Of a DNA stretch of 64,000 bases, positions 29,870 to 41,525 are shown piece after piece. A model generated the notes under the pieces. That model saw nothing but the letters and a program-made list of their open reading frames with translations. It ran no database searches and was not told the origin of the DNA. Position numbers and translations under genes: made by a program. Within the stretch, counting starts at the first letter, position 1, and each line of letters starts with the position of its first letter. The stretch lies in NCBI GenBank assembly GCA_013339895.1, contig JABACO010000031.1, forward strand, positions 1 through 64,000. Direction: 5' to 3'. Origin of the DNA: Ephydatia muelleri. Lineage: Eukaryota; Porifera; Demospongiae; Spongillida; Spongillidae.

Positions 29870-30082
29870 GTAAGTGACTACGATTTCCAGTGCATTGATG
29901 ATACTTGTATGGATAACTCGAAACCCCAAATGAAGTGGATGAATTGATGGCGGCGATGCAAACGTGTTTGCACACGTGATTGATCTGCAATGACGAGTGG
30001 TCCCATCTCTCTTTCCATCTTTCATTAATCCTGTTGTTTCGTGCATATTGCTATAATGTACACGGAGGTGGTTATATCAGAG

Positions 30083-30131
30083 GCGTAGGAACGGGGTGGG
30101 GGCGGGGGTGTGTGGGGTGGGGGGGGGGGGG
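30083..30131 (+). other. G-quadruplex-prone tract
   Basis: Five or more runs of four to fourteen Gs within 50 bases, on the plus (transcribed RNA) strand, in the first intron of gene 2. Confidence 0.7.
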
Positions 30132-30271
30132 TCATCCATTTTCACCATACATGAAAAGGTTGTCACCCAATTATCACCATGTATGGATGAATAATATGGC
30201 ATCAGTCCCACCCCAACTCTCTGTATGTGAAACGTGTATGTTTTTTAGTTTGTTCCTTCACTCCTTAACAG

Positions 30272-30373
30272 AACAAAGCATCTCAACTGTATGTGGCGAG
30301 TGAGAAGGGTGATTATGAAGGAGTGAAGAGGTTGTTGGGAGCAGGTGCTAAAGTGAATGAAGCAATATCTGAT
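30272..30373 (+). CDS. ankyrin-repeat exon, class B, diverged (gene 2)
   Basis: Thirty-four codons between CTCCTTAACAG and the donor GTAAGT, phase 0. It reads NKASQLYVASEKGDYEGV and then KRLLGAGAKVNEAISD. The conserved TPL is ASQL and the GH turn is GD, fitting a capping first repeat. Confidence 0.75.
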
Positions 30374-30938
30374 GTAAGTGATATGATTTATAAACTCTAT
30401 GACACATGTGGGCATAGCAGAAATAAATGAGCTATTTCCCAACAGTTCAGCATGTGATTGAAAATTAAGTACACCACACTAGTGCTTCACAGTCCTATGT
30501 ATACGGATCAAGTGTAGCCAGCAGAGACACAATTGCCTGTCCTAAATAGATCTCCTCCTTGATGAGTGCATTGTACAGAGAAAATTGGTGTTAAGCCTGA
30601 TGTAGCTTTGAATGCCAAGTGCGTATATGCATGCACACACACCGTTATGCCATTCATACATGAGTTACATATTGCGTGCAAAAATGTGTTGATTAGTTAC
30701 AGCTCTATGATGCATGCATATGCTTGCTGCACTTGTAACCATATAGCGTTCAAAGAGTTAATGAATGCGGACACTTTTCACAAGCCTGGACCACATTCAC
30801 ACACAGCTCTGGCCAGTGTCCAAATGCATGCTTTAAATATACCCCTACATGTAGGGTAAGATGTACATTGTATGCAATCAAATTTTCAGACCACTTTTCA
30901 GTGTCTAGTCTCTCGTTGTGATGACAGTTGTATTACAG

Positions 30939-31037
30939 GATGGTTGCAGTCCATTGTACGCAGCAAGTTGTAATGGACATCTTGATGTAGTGAAGACACT
31001 ATTGGAGGCTGGAGCTAATATCAATCAAGTCAATAAG
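30939..31037 (+). CDS. ankyrin-repeat exon, class A (gene 2)
   Basis: Thirty-three codons, acceptor TGTATTACAG, donor GTAGGT, phase 0. It reads DGCSPLYAASCNGHLDVV and then KTLLEAGANINQVNK. A full ankyrin repeat with no damage. Confidence 0.85.
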
Positions 31038-31699
31038 GTAGGTGGCCATGTATGTATTCGGTACCATTGTAATCATGTATGGTACATGTGTGTATGTGAT
31101 AGCTTGCTCATGCCTTTATTCTTCCGGAACCTGCAATGATGTAATACTTTGCTAGCACGTTACAGATTTTACACAGGTCCATACTTTGCACATGTTATAT
31201 TTATAAAAAGGAGCGTTTGGATGTAAAATGCTACAATTTGATGTTTATTTGGTCTTCGTATGATGTTCCTATTGCGTGTTACATGTGATGAAGTGATGGA
31301 GTAGATGAATAAGGAAAACCAAGTAAATGGCGGATTTGAAGTGCCGAATTGGCACTCTACTAAAATTGCACCGTACAACGATGTGTACAGTTATTTGATG
31401 TGTATTTTATAGATTATATGCCAGCTGGCATATAAAGGCAATGCTTCGGTATCGTTTTCAAACGCTCGAACAAAAACCACGTCCACGGAGCCAATCCTAC
31501 ATAAGACCTACTAGCGTGGGTCCTGATACCACGTCCTTTCCCTCCCTCCACCCACTCTCCTCCCCATCTCTCTTCCCTTCTTTCACTCACACTGTTCTCC
31601 CTTGCATACATGTATTGCTATACATGTTCTTGTACATGGTGATGGAGTTGTACGCCAAGTGTATGTGTGCTCTGTTTCGTTCCTTCACTCCTTTACCAG
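31038..31699 (+). other. intron, no gene seen
   Basis: It ends in a long C/T-rich tract (31530-31590) and the class B acceptor flank (CACTCCTTTACCAG). Confidence 0.4.
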
Positions 31700-31801
31700 A
31701 ACAACACAACTCCATTGTATATGGCGAGTGAGAAAGGTCATCATGATGTCGTACAGACATTGTTGGGAGCAGGTGCTGATGTCAACATAGCAACGTCTGA
31801 T
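31700..31801 (+). CDS. ankyrin-repeat exon, class B (gene 2)
   Basis: Thirty-four codons between CTTTACCAG and GTAAGT, phase 0. It reads NNTTPLYMASEKGHHDVV and then QTLLGAGADVNIATSD. Intact. Confidence 0.85.
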
Positions 31802-32564
31802 GTAAGTGGTGGGATGTTTATTTAATGATATGCTTTAACTCGAACTATCACATATGCGGGTATTCCCAAGTACTTGTACGATTAGATCATAATACTGTAC
31901 AATGGCACTGAAGCAGAATAAAGTCAGTGTGATCACCTGGGACCTTAATAGGGAAACTTTGTGCTAGTAGGTCTGGTACTAAAATGTGTCAAGTGTGCAT
32001 GCAACCTGATTTGGGATCGTTTCTGCAAAAAGGGACCTAACGCATATTTTTTTCAAGATTTCATTTTTTTTGACATTAGAAGTCTGAAATGTCCTCTACA
32101 CATTTCTTCTTACGCACTGAGAATCAGTGTGTCTGTCATGGAGTTGTAAGGCTTTTAAATTTAATTAGCCAAACATTGCAACGCAAGCATTACATACGTA
32201 CCTGATATTTTATAATGTATGCACTAGGTCCATTTTCGTCGAAACAATTACATATGTACATCTGTACATGTACTCGGGCAGTCCAATTTACACAGTGGCC
32301 CAACTGCCAGTCCAAAATGGATCCCCTCCATGATGAGCATGTGAGAGGGAAAAGAGTAAGTTTAATGAATTAAGCAAGACCATACCACTTTGACATGTAC
32401 ATGTAAACAACAGATTTTGTAAGCAATTTAGTATACAGTGTATTGTACAATTACTACTTTGCAAGTTCCTACAATTTTGTCACAACCATTGTCCAGAGAG
32501 ACCAAGTTGTACAGTGAAAATTGGTCCTCCCACACCTCTGGTTATGATGACATTTGTATTGCAG
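31802..32564 (+). other. intron with one dispersed repeat
   Basis: The stretch 32020-32140 is the inverted relative of 14600-14755. It ends with the class A upstream flank (GTTATGATGACATTTGTATT). Confidence 0.4.
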
Positions 32565-32663
32565 GTTGGTCGGAGACCATTATACATTGCAAGTTGTAAT
32601 GGACATCTTGGTGTAGTGAAGACACTAATGGAGGCTGGAGCAAATATCAGTGAGACCAATAAG
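32565..32663 (+). CDS. ankyrin-repeat exon, class A, diverged (gene 2)
   Basis: Thirty-three codons, acceptor TTGTATTGCAG, donor GTTGGT (weaker than in the sister exons), phase 0. It reads VGRRPLYIASCNGHLGVV and then KTLMEAGANISETNK. The first Asp/Asn is Val and DVV is GVV, so it has drifted further than its neighbours. Confidence 0.75.
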
Positions 32664-32839
32664 GTTGGTGTACATTATAATACATTCACATTTAAACGAA
32701 GAGGATGTTCATGCACTCCCTCGTGATTCCATATATGGATGTGTGACATTCCTGTTGGTGCAAGCAAGGACTAGAATAATTTCATGTTATGCAACAGTCC
32801 AAGGCAAGCTACATGTTGTCAGAATTCTTTAATTCTTGA

Positions 32840-33125
32840 AGAGCAGGGGTTACATGTACATGTAGATATGTACTACAGGGTCATTCCAAGTCAAATCATC
32901 ATGCTTTATGCCACCATGTCCTCTCATGTGGAACACTTTTGTTATGAGCTTGTTGAACAACAATGCAAATTAAATGTTGTTTAGGTCTAAGTAAACATTT
33001 TCAGCTCAGCCTCATGCTTAGATAAACATCAAAGGCCTAGCTAAGCCTGCCCAGCATATAGCCACAGACCATAACCACCAAACAGGTTTAGGGGTCTGGT
33101 TCCAGGCATGGTATATATATAAGAG
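32840..33125 (+). mobile_element. module B part plus DIRS-like 5' region with TATA box
   Basis: Module B is at 32845-32985, then the element's upstream region. TATATATATAAG at 33112-33123 lies 54 bases before the ATG at 33177. The same TATA region stands before the other copies (38857, 42360, 45800). Confidence 0.6.
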
Positions 33126-33176
33126 AGGTCTGGGAAGGGTGACTCACTCAGTCATCAGCCACTGCAGTTCGTAGTC

Positions 33177-33692
33177 ATGAACCGTAAGGAATTAGAAAAG
33201 TTAGCGTGCGCGGTCCTCCATCTTTGGCGTGGCGTGGCGAAGCTCGCGATGACAGGAAACAAGGCGGCCCTGGAAGAGCGACTCTACCTGCACCTTCAGG
33301 ATCCCTCAAGCGTGCCAGAGCCTGAACATGATAACATGCCCGACGCTACACCCGAGTCCGAAGATTCCAGCGAATCTTCGAGCGAGGGTGCAACAACTGA
33401 GTCAACTCCGTACATCTTCAACCAGTTTGCCTCTGCCCTTCACTGGATCATGGCCACCAACTATGCAGCAGATCTGATCCACTACCTTGATGATTTCCTC
33501 CTGGCTGGCCTACCTGGACAACCCACCTGTAGTGAGTCAACGGAAACCATGCTTAGAGTGTGCGAGAGGCTGGGGATCCCAGTTGCCTTGGACAAGCTGG
33601 AAGGTCCAGCGACCACCATCACGTTCCTTGGCATCACCATCGACACCACACTCCAACAGCTGCAGTACCACCAGACAAGCTGCAAGAAATGA
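33177..33692 (+). pseudogene. gag-like/RT fusion of deleted DIRS-like element
   Basis: The open frame of 171 codons begins MNRKELEKLACAVLHL with GNKAALEERL, which resembles a SAP-type DNA-binding motif. It continues with a Glu/Ser-rich linker (PDATPESEDSSES) and then jumps into the RT: FNQFASALHWIM, IHYLDDFLLAG, and LGIPVALDKLEGPATTITFL. The RT palm before the YLDDF box is deleted, yet the frame stays open. It shares its joint with the copies at 51565 and 59310. It cannot be an active polymerase. Confidence 0.7.
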
Positions 33693-33719
33693 CCCTCTTG
33701 ATCAAATCCTGGCTGATTT

Positions 33720-34471
<752 letters not shown>

Positions 34472-34570
34472 AACGGTTGCAGTCCATTGTATGCAGCAAG
34501 TTTTGGGGGACATCTTGATGTAGTGAAGACACTATTAGAGGCTGGAGCTAATATCAATCAAGTCAATAAG
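34472..34570 (+). CDS. ankyrin-repeat exon, class A (gene 2)
   Basis: Thirty-three codons, acceptor TTGTATTGCAG, donor GTACAG, phase 0. It reads NGCSPLYAASFGGHLDVV and then KTLLEAGANINQVNK. Intact. Both flanks are duplicated at 54143 and 63145. Confidence 0.85.
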
Positions 34571-35880
34571 GTACAGTAGGTAGACATGTATTCAGTGCTT
34601 ACACATGTCCATACATTGTATCTCCCTTACACTGGTTACATGTGGCTCCTTGTTATACATGTAGTACCTCCTACTCCACCTTCATACATGTACATGTATC
34701 AAATTGCCTTTGCCATTTGCCATGACATATGCAGTAGGTGCTATACACTGTACCATAAGCCTGGTAATTTATCATGATGTAACTACATGTACATGTATTG
34801 TGTAACATAACTATTGTACTGTAGCTATATTTCTCAGTCCATTGTGTGCTGCACCCACCTCCACAATCACATACCAACACAGAATAACACAGTATTTATA
34901 CACATAGAATGGGAGCCTGTAAACTGACATAGACTTACGGATGGGCCCACACACCCTCCGCCCACACTATGCGATAAACCAGCAGTGAGGAATGCCCTTC
35001 TGGTGATAAAACCTCATTGGAGAAAAATATCTACACAAACCAATTTCAGTGTTAGGGAACTGTTGATAAAAAAATACTTGAAAACACAAACAGACTTTTG
35101 CAGGTATTAGTTTTCAAAGTTCTAACATATTGTATTATCAATGGTGTGAGTGTGTTTGTACATGTACATATGTACATGTACATGTGTGTGTTGTGTATGG
35201 TGTCCATGTGTTGTGTGTGGTGTCCATGTGTTGTAACAGCTGTCCTTTCATCACTCTTCCTCTTCTGGTCTTCACAAGAGTTGTGTTCCATACCAGTTGA
35301 CACATGATGCACACAACATGACCTACGCACAATATTATTATTTATCCACCCTTTGGCCATTTTTCCCACTACTTTTGATCTATTTCAATGACTTGCAGCT
35401 TCCCACAATCACATACCAACACAGAATAGCACAATCTTTACACACATAGAATGGGAGCCTGTACTCTGACAAAGACCTATAGATGGGCCTCCACCCACAC
35501 CATGTGATACACCTACAGTGAGGAAAGCCCTTCTGGGGTTAAAATCTCATCGCAGATGAATATCTACAAAAACCAATTTCATTCTCATGGAGCTGCAGAT
35601 AGACAATACTTGAAAACACACGCATTTGCAGGTATTAGTTCTAACATGTACACAGTCATGTCGACTTTTATGTGACCACATATACATGTACATGCTCAAT
35701 GTTGGAAGTACCACGTCCATACACCTGCACTAATGCAGGTACATTTCCCAAGTGCAGGTTCATTTTATCTTATCCCTGCCCTCCTCTATTTCAAAACTAA
35801 TCAGAAGGTCACCAGGGCTACATGTAGATATGTACTACAGGGTCATTCCAAGTCAAATCATCATGCTTTATGCCACCATG
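34571..35880 (+). repeat. duplicated intron downstream of class A exon
   Basis: This is near-identical to 54242-55470 and to part of 5745-6580. It includes the CACAATATTATTATTTATCC module. No gene. Confidence 0.55.
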
Positions 35881-36545
35881 TCCATGTCATGCTTAGAGTG
35901 TGCGAGAGGCTGGGGATCCCAGTTGCCTTGGACAAGCTGGAAGGTCCAGCGACCACCATCACGTTCCTTGGCATCACCATCAACACCACACTCCAACAAA
36001 GCGACTCTACCTGCACCTTCAGGATCCCTCAAGCGAGCCAGAGCCAGAGAAGATGTGCCAGACGCTACACCCGAGTCCGAAGATTCCAGCTAATCTTCGA
36101 GCGAGGGTTCAACAACCGAGTCAACTCTGTACATCTTGAACCAGTTTGCCTCTGTCCTTCACTGGATCATGGCCACAGCAGATCTGATCCACTACCTTGA
36201 TGATTTCCTCCTGGCTGGCCCACCTGGACAACCCACCTGTAGTGAGTCAACGGAAACCATGCTTAGAGTGTGCGAGAGGCTGGGGATCCCAGTTGCCTTG
36301 GACAAGCTGGAAGGTCCAGCGACCACCATCACTATTATGCAGCAGACTTGATAATAATAAATAATAATTTTGGCAAATTAGGTGTGTTGTTTAGGTGTTG
36401 GTGGAACAGGTTCTTTCCTTCATGGAATGAGAGGTACATGTATCAATCTTCCTCGATCCCAACTGGAAGGATGCAGAGGCCATCAACTTATTTACAGATG
36501 CTTCACAAACAGAGTACATTTGGGCGCATTGTGGTAAGCTATAGG
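35881..36545 (+). pseudogene. scrambled DIRS-like remnant
   Basis: Order of pieces: RT after the YLDDF box (35885-36000), then gag-like linker (36000-36120), then RT with IHYLDDFLLAGPPG (36136-36340), then a slice of RNase H (36460-36500, reading DAEAINLFTDAS in shifted frame). The RT piece thus occurs twice and out of order. All are dead. Confidence 0.65.
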
Positions 36546-36645
36546 TATGCACAATAGTAATGCATATAATATATGAGAGTGGGATGTCAATATGAGAGGG
36601 TGAGGTATTCAGGGTGGTACAATTTCATGTGGAATGACCCTGTTA
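36546..36645. mobile_element. MITE family A, right end only
   Basis: ATATGAGAGTGGGATGTCAA through GTGGAATGACCCT. Module B follows at 36740-36905. Confidence 0.6.
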
Positions 36646-37750
36646 GCTTCAGATGTGGGTGTGTCTCTGTGTGTGAGTGTTTGTTCATGATGTGTGGGTG
36701 TGATCTGGTGTATACACTTACACTGTATGTCACTGTTACTTTGTGGTGATTGGGTGTAAATCTGTCAGCAGTGTGCCCTCCAGTGCATGTAGCAGGTGCT
36801 TTGATTATTGAAGAACCAGGGCTACATGTAGATATGTACTACAGGGTCATTCCAAGTCAAATCATCATGCTTTATGCCACCATGTCCTCTGATTTGGCAG
36901 AATATAGTAGTGTATACGCTTACACTGTATGTGGTATAATCACTGTACATTTCTATCCAATTCTCTCCTCCCTCCCCACCCCCCTCCCCTTCCATCTATC
37001 TCCCTGCTTTCAGCATTGTACAGTGTATGTGCATGTATCAGTTGTTATGTATTCGTACATACATTTGCAGGTATTAGTTTTCAAAGTTCTAACATATTCT
37101 ATTATCTATAGTGTGAGTGTGTTTGTATGTACATGTATGGTGTCCATGTGCTGTGTGTTGTATCCATGTGTTGTAACAGCTGTCCTTTCATCACTCTTCC
37201 TCTTCTGGTCTTACTTCACAAGAGTTGTGTTCCACTGTAGTTGACACATGATGCACACAACATGACCTACGCACAATATTATTATTTTTCCACCTTTGGC
37301 CATTTTTCCCACTACTTTTGATCTATTTCAATGACTTGCAGCTTCCCACAATCACATACCAACACAGAATAGCAGAGTATTTACACACATAGAATGGGAG
37401 CCTGTACATTGACAAAGACCTATAGATGGGCCTCCCACCCACACCATGTGATACACGTACAGTGAGGAAAGCCCTTCGGGTGATAAAATCTCATCGCATT
37501 AGAATACCAATTTCATTGTCATGGAACTGCTAATAAAAAACACAAACGTCGACTTTTATGTGGCCACATACATGTATACATGTACATGCTCAATGTTGAG
37601 GTACTACGTCCACACACCTGTACTAATTCCCAAAGTGCAGGTTTGTTTTGTCTTATCCCTGCCCTCCTCTATGTCCAAGCTAATCAGAAAGGTCACTGGT
37701 TGTGTTATTCTCACTTGTGTGAGTAATTGCAGCTTGAAGTGAATGATTTC
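36646..37750 (+). repeat. intron repeats, no gene
   Basis: Module B, a C/T-rich tract (36955-37015) shared with 3895-3955, 53160-53220 and 62155-62220, and the CACAATATTATTATTTTTCC module. Confidence 0.5.
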
Positions 37751-38395
37751 GGGTCATTCCACATGAAATTGTACTACCCTGAATACCTCACCCTTACATA
37801 TTGACATCCCACTCTCATATAATACTTTCATGTAAGATATTAGCTATACACTTGTATACTCTATGATGTCTCGTTTAAATAATACGACTTGCTGAATAAT
37901 TAATTTTTCTTTGACCTTTTTCATTTTCAAAAGAAGATAGCTTAAGCCTCGACATGTATCAGTTAGGGCTTTTTGCACATACATGTAACAAGGATATTAT
38001 GGAGTTGTATCAATAAGAAGTAAAAATAGTTTAATAACTGCATAGGTTAATGAGTATAATGAATTTTTAATCAGATTTGAAGGTAGTGAAATATTGCAAC
38101 CTCCTTTTAAATATGAGTAGCTGCTAATATCCCTAAGGCACTTGCCTGACAGATGAATGGAGAGACGAACCACTGGACTGTAATACAGTGTACCAGTTGA
38201 AAGACTCATTTTGAATTCACCTTGTTGTACTTAGTTTGTTTACACAGTAACCACCAAGTGTTAATGCTGTCATAACAGAGAGACACAAGAGCTATAAGCT
38301 AACTAACATTTTGTGTAGTAATGCATATAATATATGAGAGTGGGATGTCAATATGAGAGGGTGAGTGGTACAATTTCTTGTAGTATGACCCTGTT
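37751..38395. mobile_element. MITE family A, both ends present
   Basis: The left terminal repeat starts GGGTCATTCCACATGAAATT. The right one ends near 38393 (…GTAGTATGACCCT) with a 12-base loss inside it. About 640 bp, non-coding. It is the best copy for defining the family. Confidence 0.7.
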
Positions 38396-38900
38396 AGCTT
38401 CAGATGTGGGTGTGTCTGTATGTGTGAGTGTTTGTACATGATGTGTGGGTGTGATCTGGTGTATACACTTACACTGTATGTAACTGTTACTGTGTGGTGA
38501 TTGGGTGTAAATCTGTCAGCAGTGTGCCATCCAGTGCATGTAGCAGGTGCTTTAATTATTGAAGAACCAGGGCTACATGTAGATATGTACTACAGGGTCA
38601 TTCCAAGTCAAATCATCATGCTTTATGCCACCATGCCTCTCATGTGGAACACTTTTGTTATGAGCTTGTTTAACAATAATACTGCTTTTGTTAAATTAGG
38701 TGTTAAATTAGGTGTTAAATTAGGTGTTCTAGGTCTTAGTAAACTTTGTCATCTTTAGATAAACATCAAAGGCCTAGCTAAGCATACTATCCCTCCCCAG
38801 CATATAGCCACATACCATAACCACCAAACAGGTTTAGGGGTCTGGTTCCAGGCATGGTATATATATAAGAGAGGTCTGGGAAGGGTGACTCACTCAGTCA

Positions 38901-39152
38901 TCAGCCACTGCAGTTCGTAGTCATGAACCGTAAGGAATTAGAAAAGTTTGCAGGAGCACTTCTGCCTCTGGCCAAACCTCTATCCAATAGTTTAGCTTCC
39001 TGTTCGTGTTCCTCTAATGCCACAAAACAGAAATGCATATCTTTGATGTCATTCACTGGGTCAATCCACCTCATTTGACAAAGCAGATGGACAGCACCTC
39101 TCAGATTTTGATGCAACTTCCCATATATAGTTGTCTTCATATAAGAAGACAT
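38901..39152 (-). other. open frame conserved in all three units
   Basis: An 83-codon minus-strand frame (MSSYMKTTIYGKLHQNLRGA…) present with one or two changes at 42404-42655 and 45846-46097. Its last 20 codons are antisense to the gag start, so that part is accidental. The rest may be a piece of the foreign insert. No family recognised. Confidence 0.3.
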
Positions 39153-39579
39153 TTGACCATTTATTGCTTTAATAACCTTAATGGTTTAGGAGATACGCAT
39201 TGTTGAACAATTAACCACATTACTGATAAGCTCAACTTTGAAATGCCTTATCTTTATCCCCACTTTGAACATAGTTGCATGTTTGACATCAAATCCAAGA
39301 TCTGAGGATTTACAATAAATATATGATATATGCATTTTGGAGGGAAGTCAAAGGGTTAAACATTAAATCAGTTTATAACAGAGATTTCACAAATACTGTA
39401 TGAAGAAGGTTGATAGTCACCACTTTTTTTTTACCAGTGTGGATACAAATTGAACTTGTTGTTTTTTGCAAAATATAAAAGTTGATTATGAATAATCCCT
39501 GAGAACCTCAAATGGTTTTATGTGCAACTGCCATTTTGAGTGGATTTAACAATAAGTGTGGCTAAGTGAGTTACATAAC

Positions 39580-39643
39580 ATTCCAACCTCAGCAATCAAA
39601 ACTATAATGTTACATTATAATTTTGATTTGCTGAGGTTGGAAT
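39580..39643. repeat. 64-bp palindrome inside the insert
   Basis: ATTCCAACCTCAGCAATCAA pairs with its complement (with one mismatch and one extra base in this unit). Copies at 43064-43126 and 46487-46549 are cleaner. It could be two transposon ends lying head to head. Confidence 0.8.
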
Positions 39644-39699
39644 AACACAATTGCACTGCAATCCTCCAAGCTTGACATGCATATTTGGAAGTTGCAACA

Positions 39700-40003
39700 A
39701 ATGCCCTGGTACTGAGCCTCTCTGCAATCAGTGGCATGTGAAAATTCAATTGATACAGTAGAGGCAAGGCAATGGACACAAACTGATCATGCCAATCTAG
39801 AAACAAAGGTGATGCCAATTGATGATTTCATCGATGCATTCACTGCCATGCTGAAAAAGTTGACAATACATGACTTGACAGCAAAAATGCAGGCCAGATT
39901 TGTTCAAGAGACTAAGGAAAACCTCAAGGAAGGTGAATACCTCGCGATTGCAGACCTTTCGGAGAATGATTCTTTTGCTCAGTGTCTTACCTACACCATA
40001 TGA
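39700..40003 (+). pseudogene. transposon-like protein fragment
   Basis: It reads NSIDTVEARQWTQTD, IDDFIDAFTAMLKKLTIHDL and ENLKEGEYLAIADLSENDSF. I recognise the pattern from uncharacterised transposon-like proteins widespread in cnidarian and sponge genomes. In this unit the frame runs on through the last motif; in units 2 and 3 a one-base loss breaks it after TAKCRPDLF. The frame then meets the recombinase fragment. Confidence 0.45.
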
Positions 40004-40245
40004 ACGGTCACAGGAGTCCAGCGAGCACCAACCAAGGCATCGAATGTTCCATGCCAGCAGCCCACCTCAAGCCAAAACGTCAACCGATTACAAACGAGAT
40101 GCTAGGGCAGATGCTTTCACAACTTGACAGGGATCACAAACCATCTCACGATCGCTTGGCAGCCATCATGCTGGGCTTCTTTGGTCTGCTAAGGGTCAGC
40201 GAGTTTACAGTACCCAACCAGCATGGGTTTAACCCTGATCATATG
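40004..40245 (+). pseudogene. tyrosine recombinase N-terminal fragment (unit 1)
   Basis: It reads SPASTNQGIECSMPAAHLKP, ITNEMLGQMLSQLDRDHKPS and FFGLLRVSEFTVPNQHGFNP. This is the DNA-binding front half of the DIRS-like recombinase; the catalytic half is missing. It stops where intron sequence begins (TGCATAAGGGATTCCCCTGG). Confidence 0.7.
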
Positions 40246-40441
40246 TACATGTATACTTGTAGTGGAGCTAAAAAAAAATTGAAATGGAGAGGCCATTTTT
40301 GCATAAGGGATTCCCCTGGCATTTCCATGTACTTGATGACTATTGTACTGTAGCTATATTCCCCAGTCCATTGTGTGTTGCCCTGTCACACACAACTCTA
40401 AATTTGTTACCCTAGTACATTGTACACAGACACACACATAG

Positions 40442-40448
<7 letters not shown>

Positions 40449-40523
<75 letters not shown>

Positions 40524-40545
40524 ACACACACACATACATGTACAC
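40449..40545. repeat. (CA)n microsatellite
   Basis: Nearly pure CA, shorter and more interrupted in units 2 (43909-44018) and 3 (47334-47418), where ACACACATGC units appear. Confidence 0.9.
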
Positions 40546-40910
40546 ACAAAGGTCAAACAATCACACACCTTCATAGATGGGTGGGTCCACACACCCTCAG
40601 GGATACTCCTACAATGAGGAAAGCACTTCTGGCTATTAAATCCTATCGCAGAAAAATGTCTACAAAACTAGTTTTTGATGGAGACACGATGCCACAATGA
40701 GGAGACTACATGTACATTACATCATTACCATCAATTAGATCACACTAAACCAACACAAAATTACTTTGGAGTTATCCATACTGGTATAATCTGTGTCCAT
40801 GAGTGTGGTCCCATCTCTCTCACAGGCCTGCATAATGCTATACATGTACATGGAGGTGGTGGTATGACAAGTGTATGTTTCATTTGTTTCATTCCTTCAC
40901 TCCCTACCAG

Positions 40911-41012
40911 AATAACGCAACTCCATTGTGTGTGGCGAGTCAGAAGGGTCACCATGATGTAGTACAGACATTGTTGGGGGCAGGTGCTGATGTCAACATA
41001 GCAAGATCTGAT
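40911..41012 (+). CDS. ankyrin-repeat exon, class B (gene 2, unit 1)
   Basis: Thirty-four codons between CCCTACCAG and GTAAGT, phase 0. It reads NNATPLCVASQKGHHDVV and then QTLLGAGADVNIARSD. The usual Tyr of PLYVAS is Cys. Intact. Confidence 0.85.
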
Positions 41013-41456
41013 GTAAGTGGTGGGACGTGTAACATCATGAGTCATGTAGCCATTCACTAAAGTTAAATCATGTCAGCAGTATGCCATCCAGTGCATGTAG
41101 CCTCGCATCCTGTCCCTCAATAGTGGCAGTGACTTCATAAGTGATCCCTTGTAGCTTGAAATCTGAGCTGCATTCAAATCAGACTCCCACACTCTTATGC
41201 ATGGACACACATTGTGTAAATGAAACTGTATTCCTTTGGCAACTCTCCGTGCATGTGTTTCGTATGAGTGGTTCTCTATAGATCTTCCTTCAACTGCGCA
41301 TTGGTCAGTACATGTACATGTGCATATAGCCGCATGTAGTGTCCAAGGGATGTATAGGAATGGTCTTCTATACATGCATGTACATGTACATCGTGTCCCA
41401 TAGGACTTTTTATGTAATGGGAGGCCATTGTGTACTCTGTACATGCATTGTACACT

Positions 41457-41458
<2 letters not shown>

Positions 41459-41522
<64 letters not shown>
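41459..41522. repeat. (CA)n microsatellite
   Basis: Pure CA, 32 units or so. Copies in units 2 (44920-44968) and 3 (48314-48367). Reverse-strand CVCV frames are artefacts. Confidence 0.9.
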
Positions 41523-41525
<3 letters not shown>

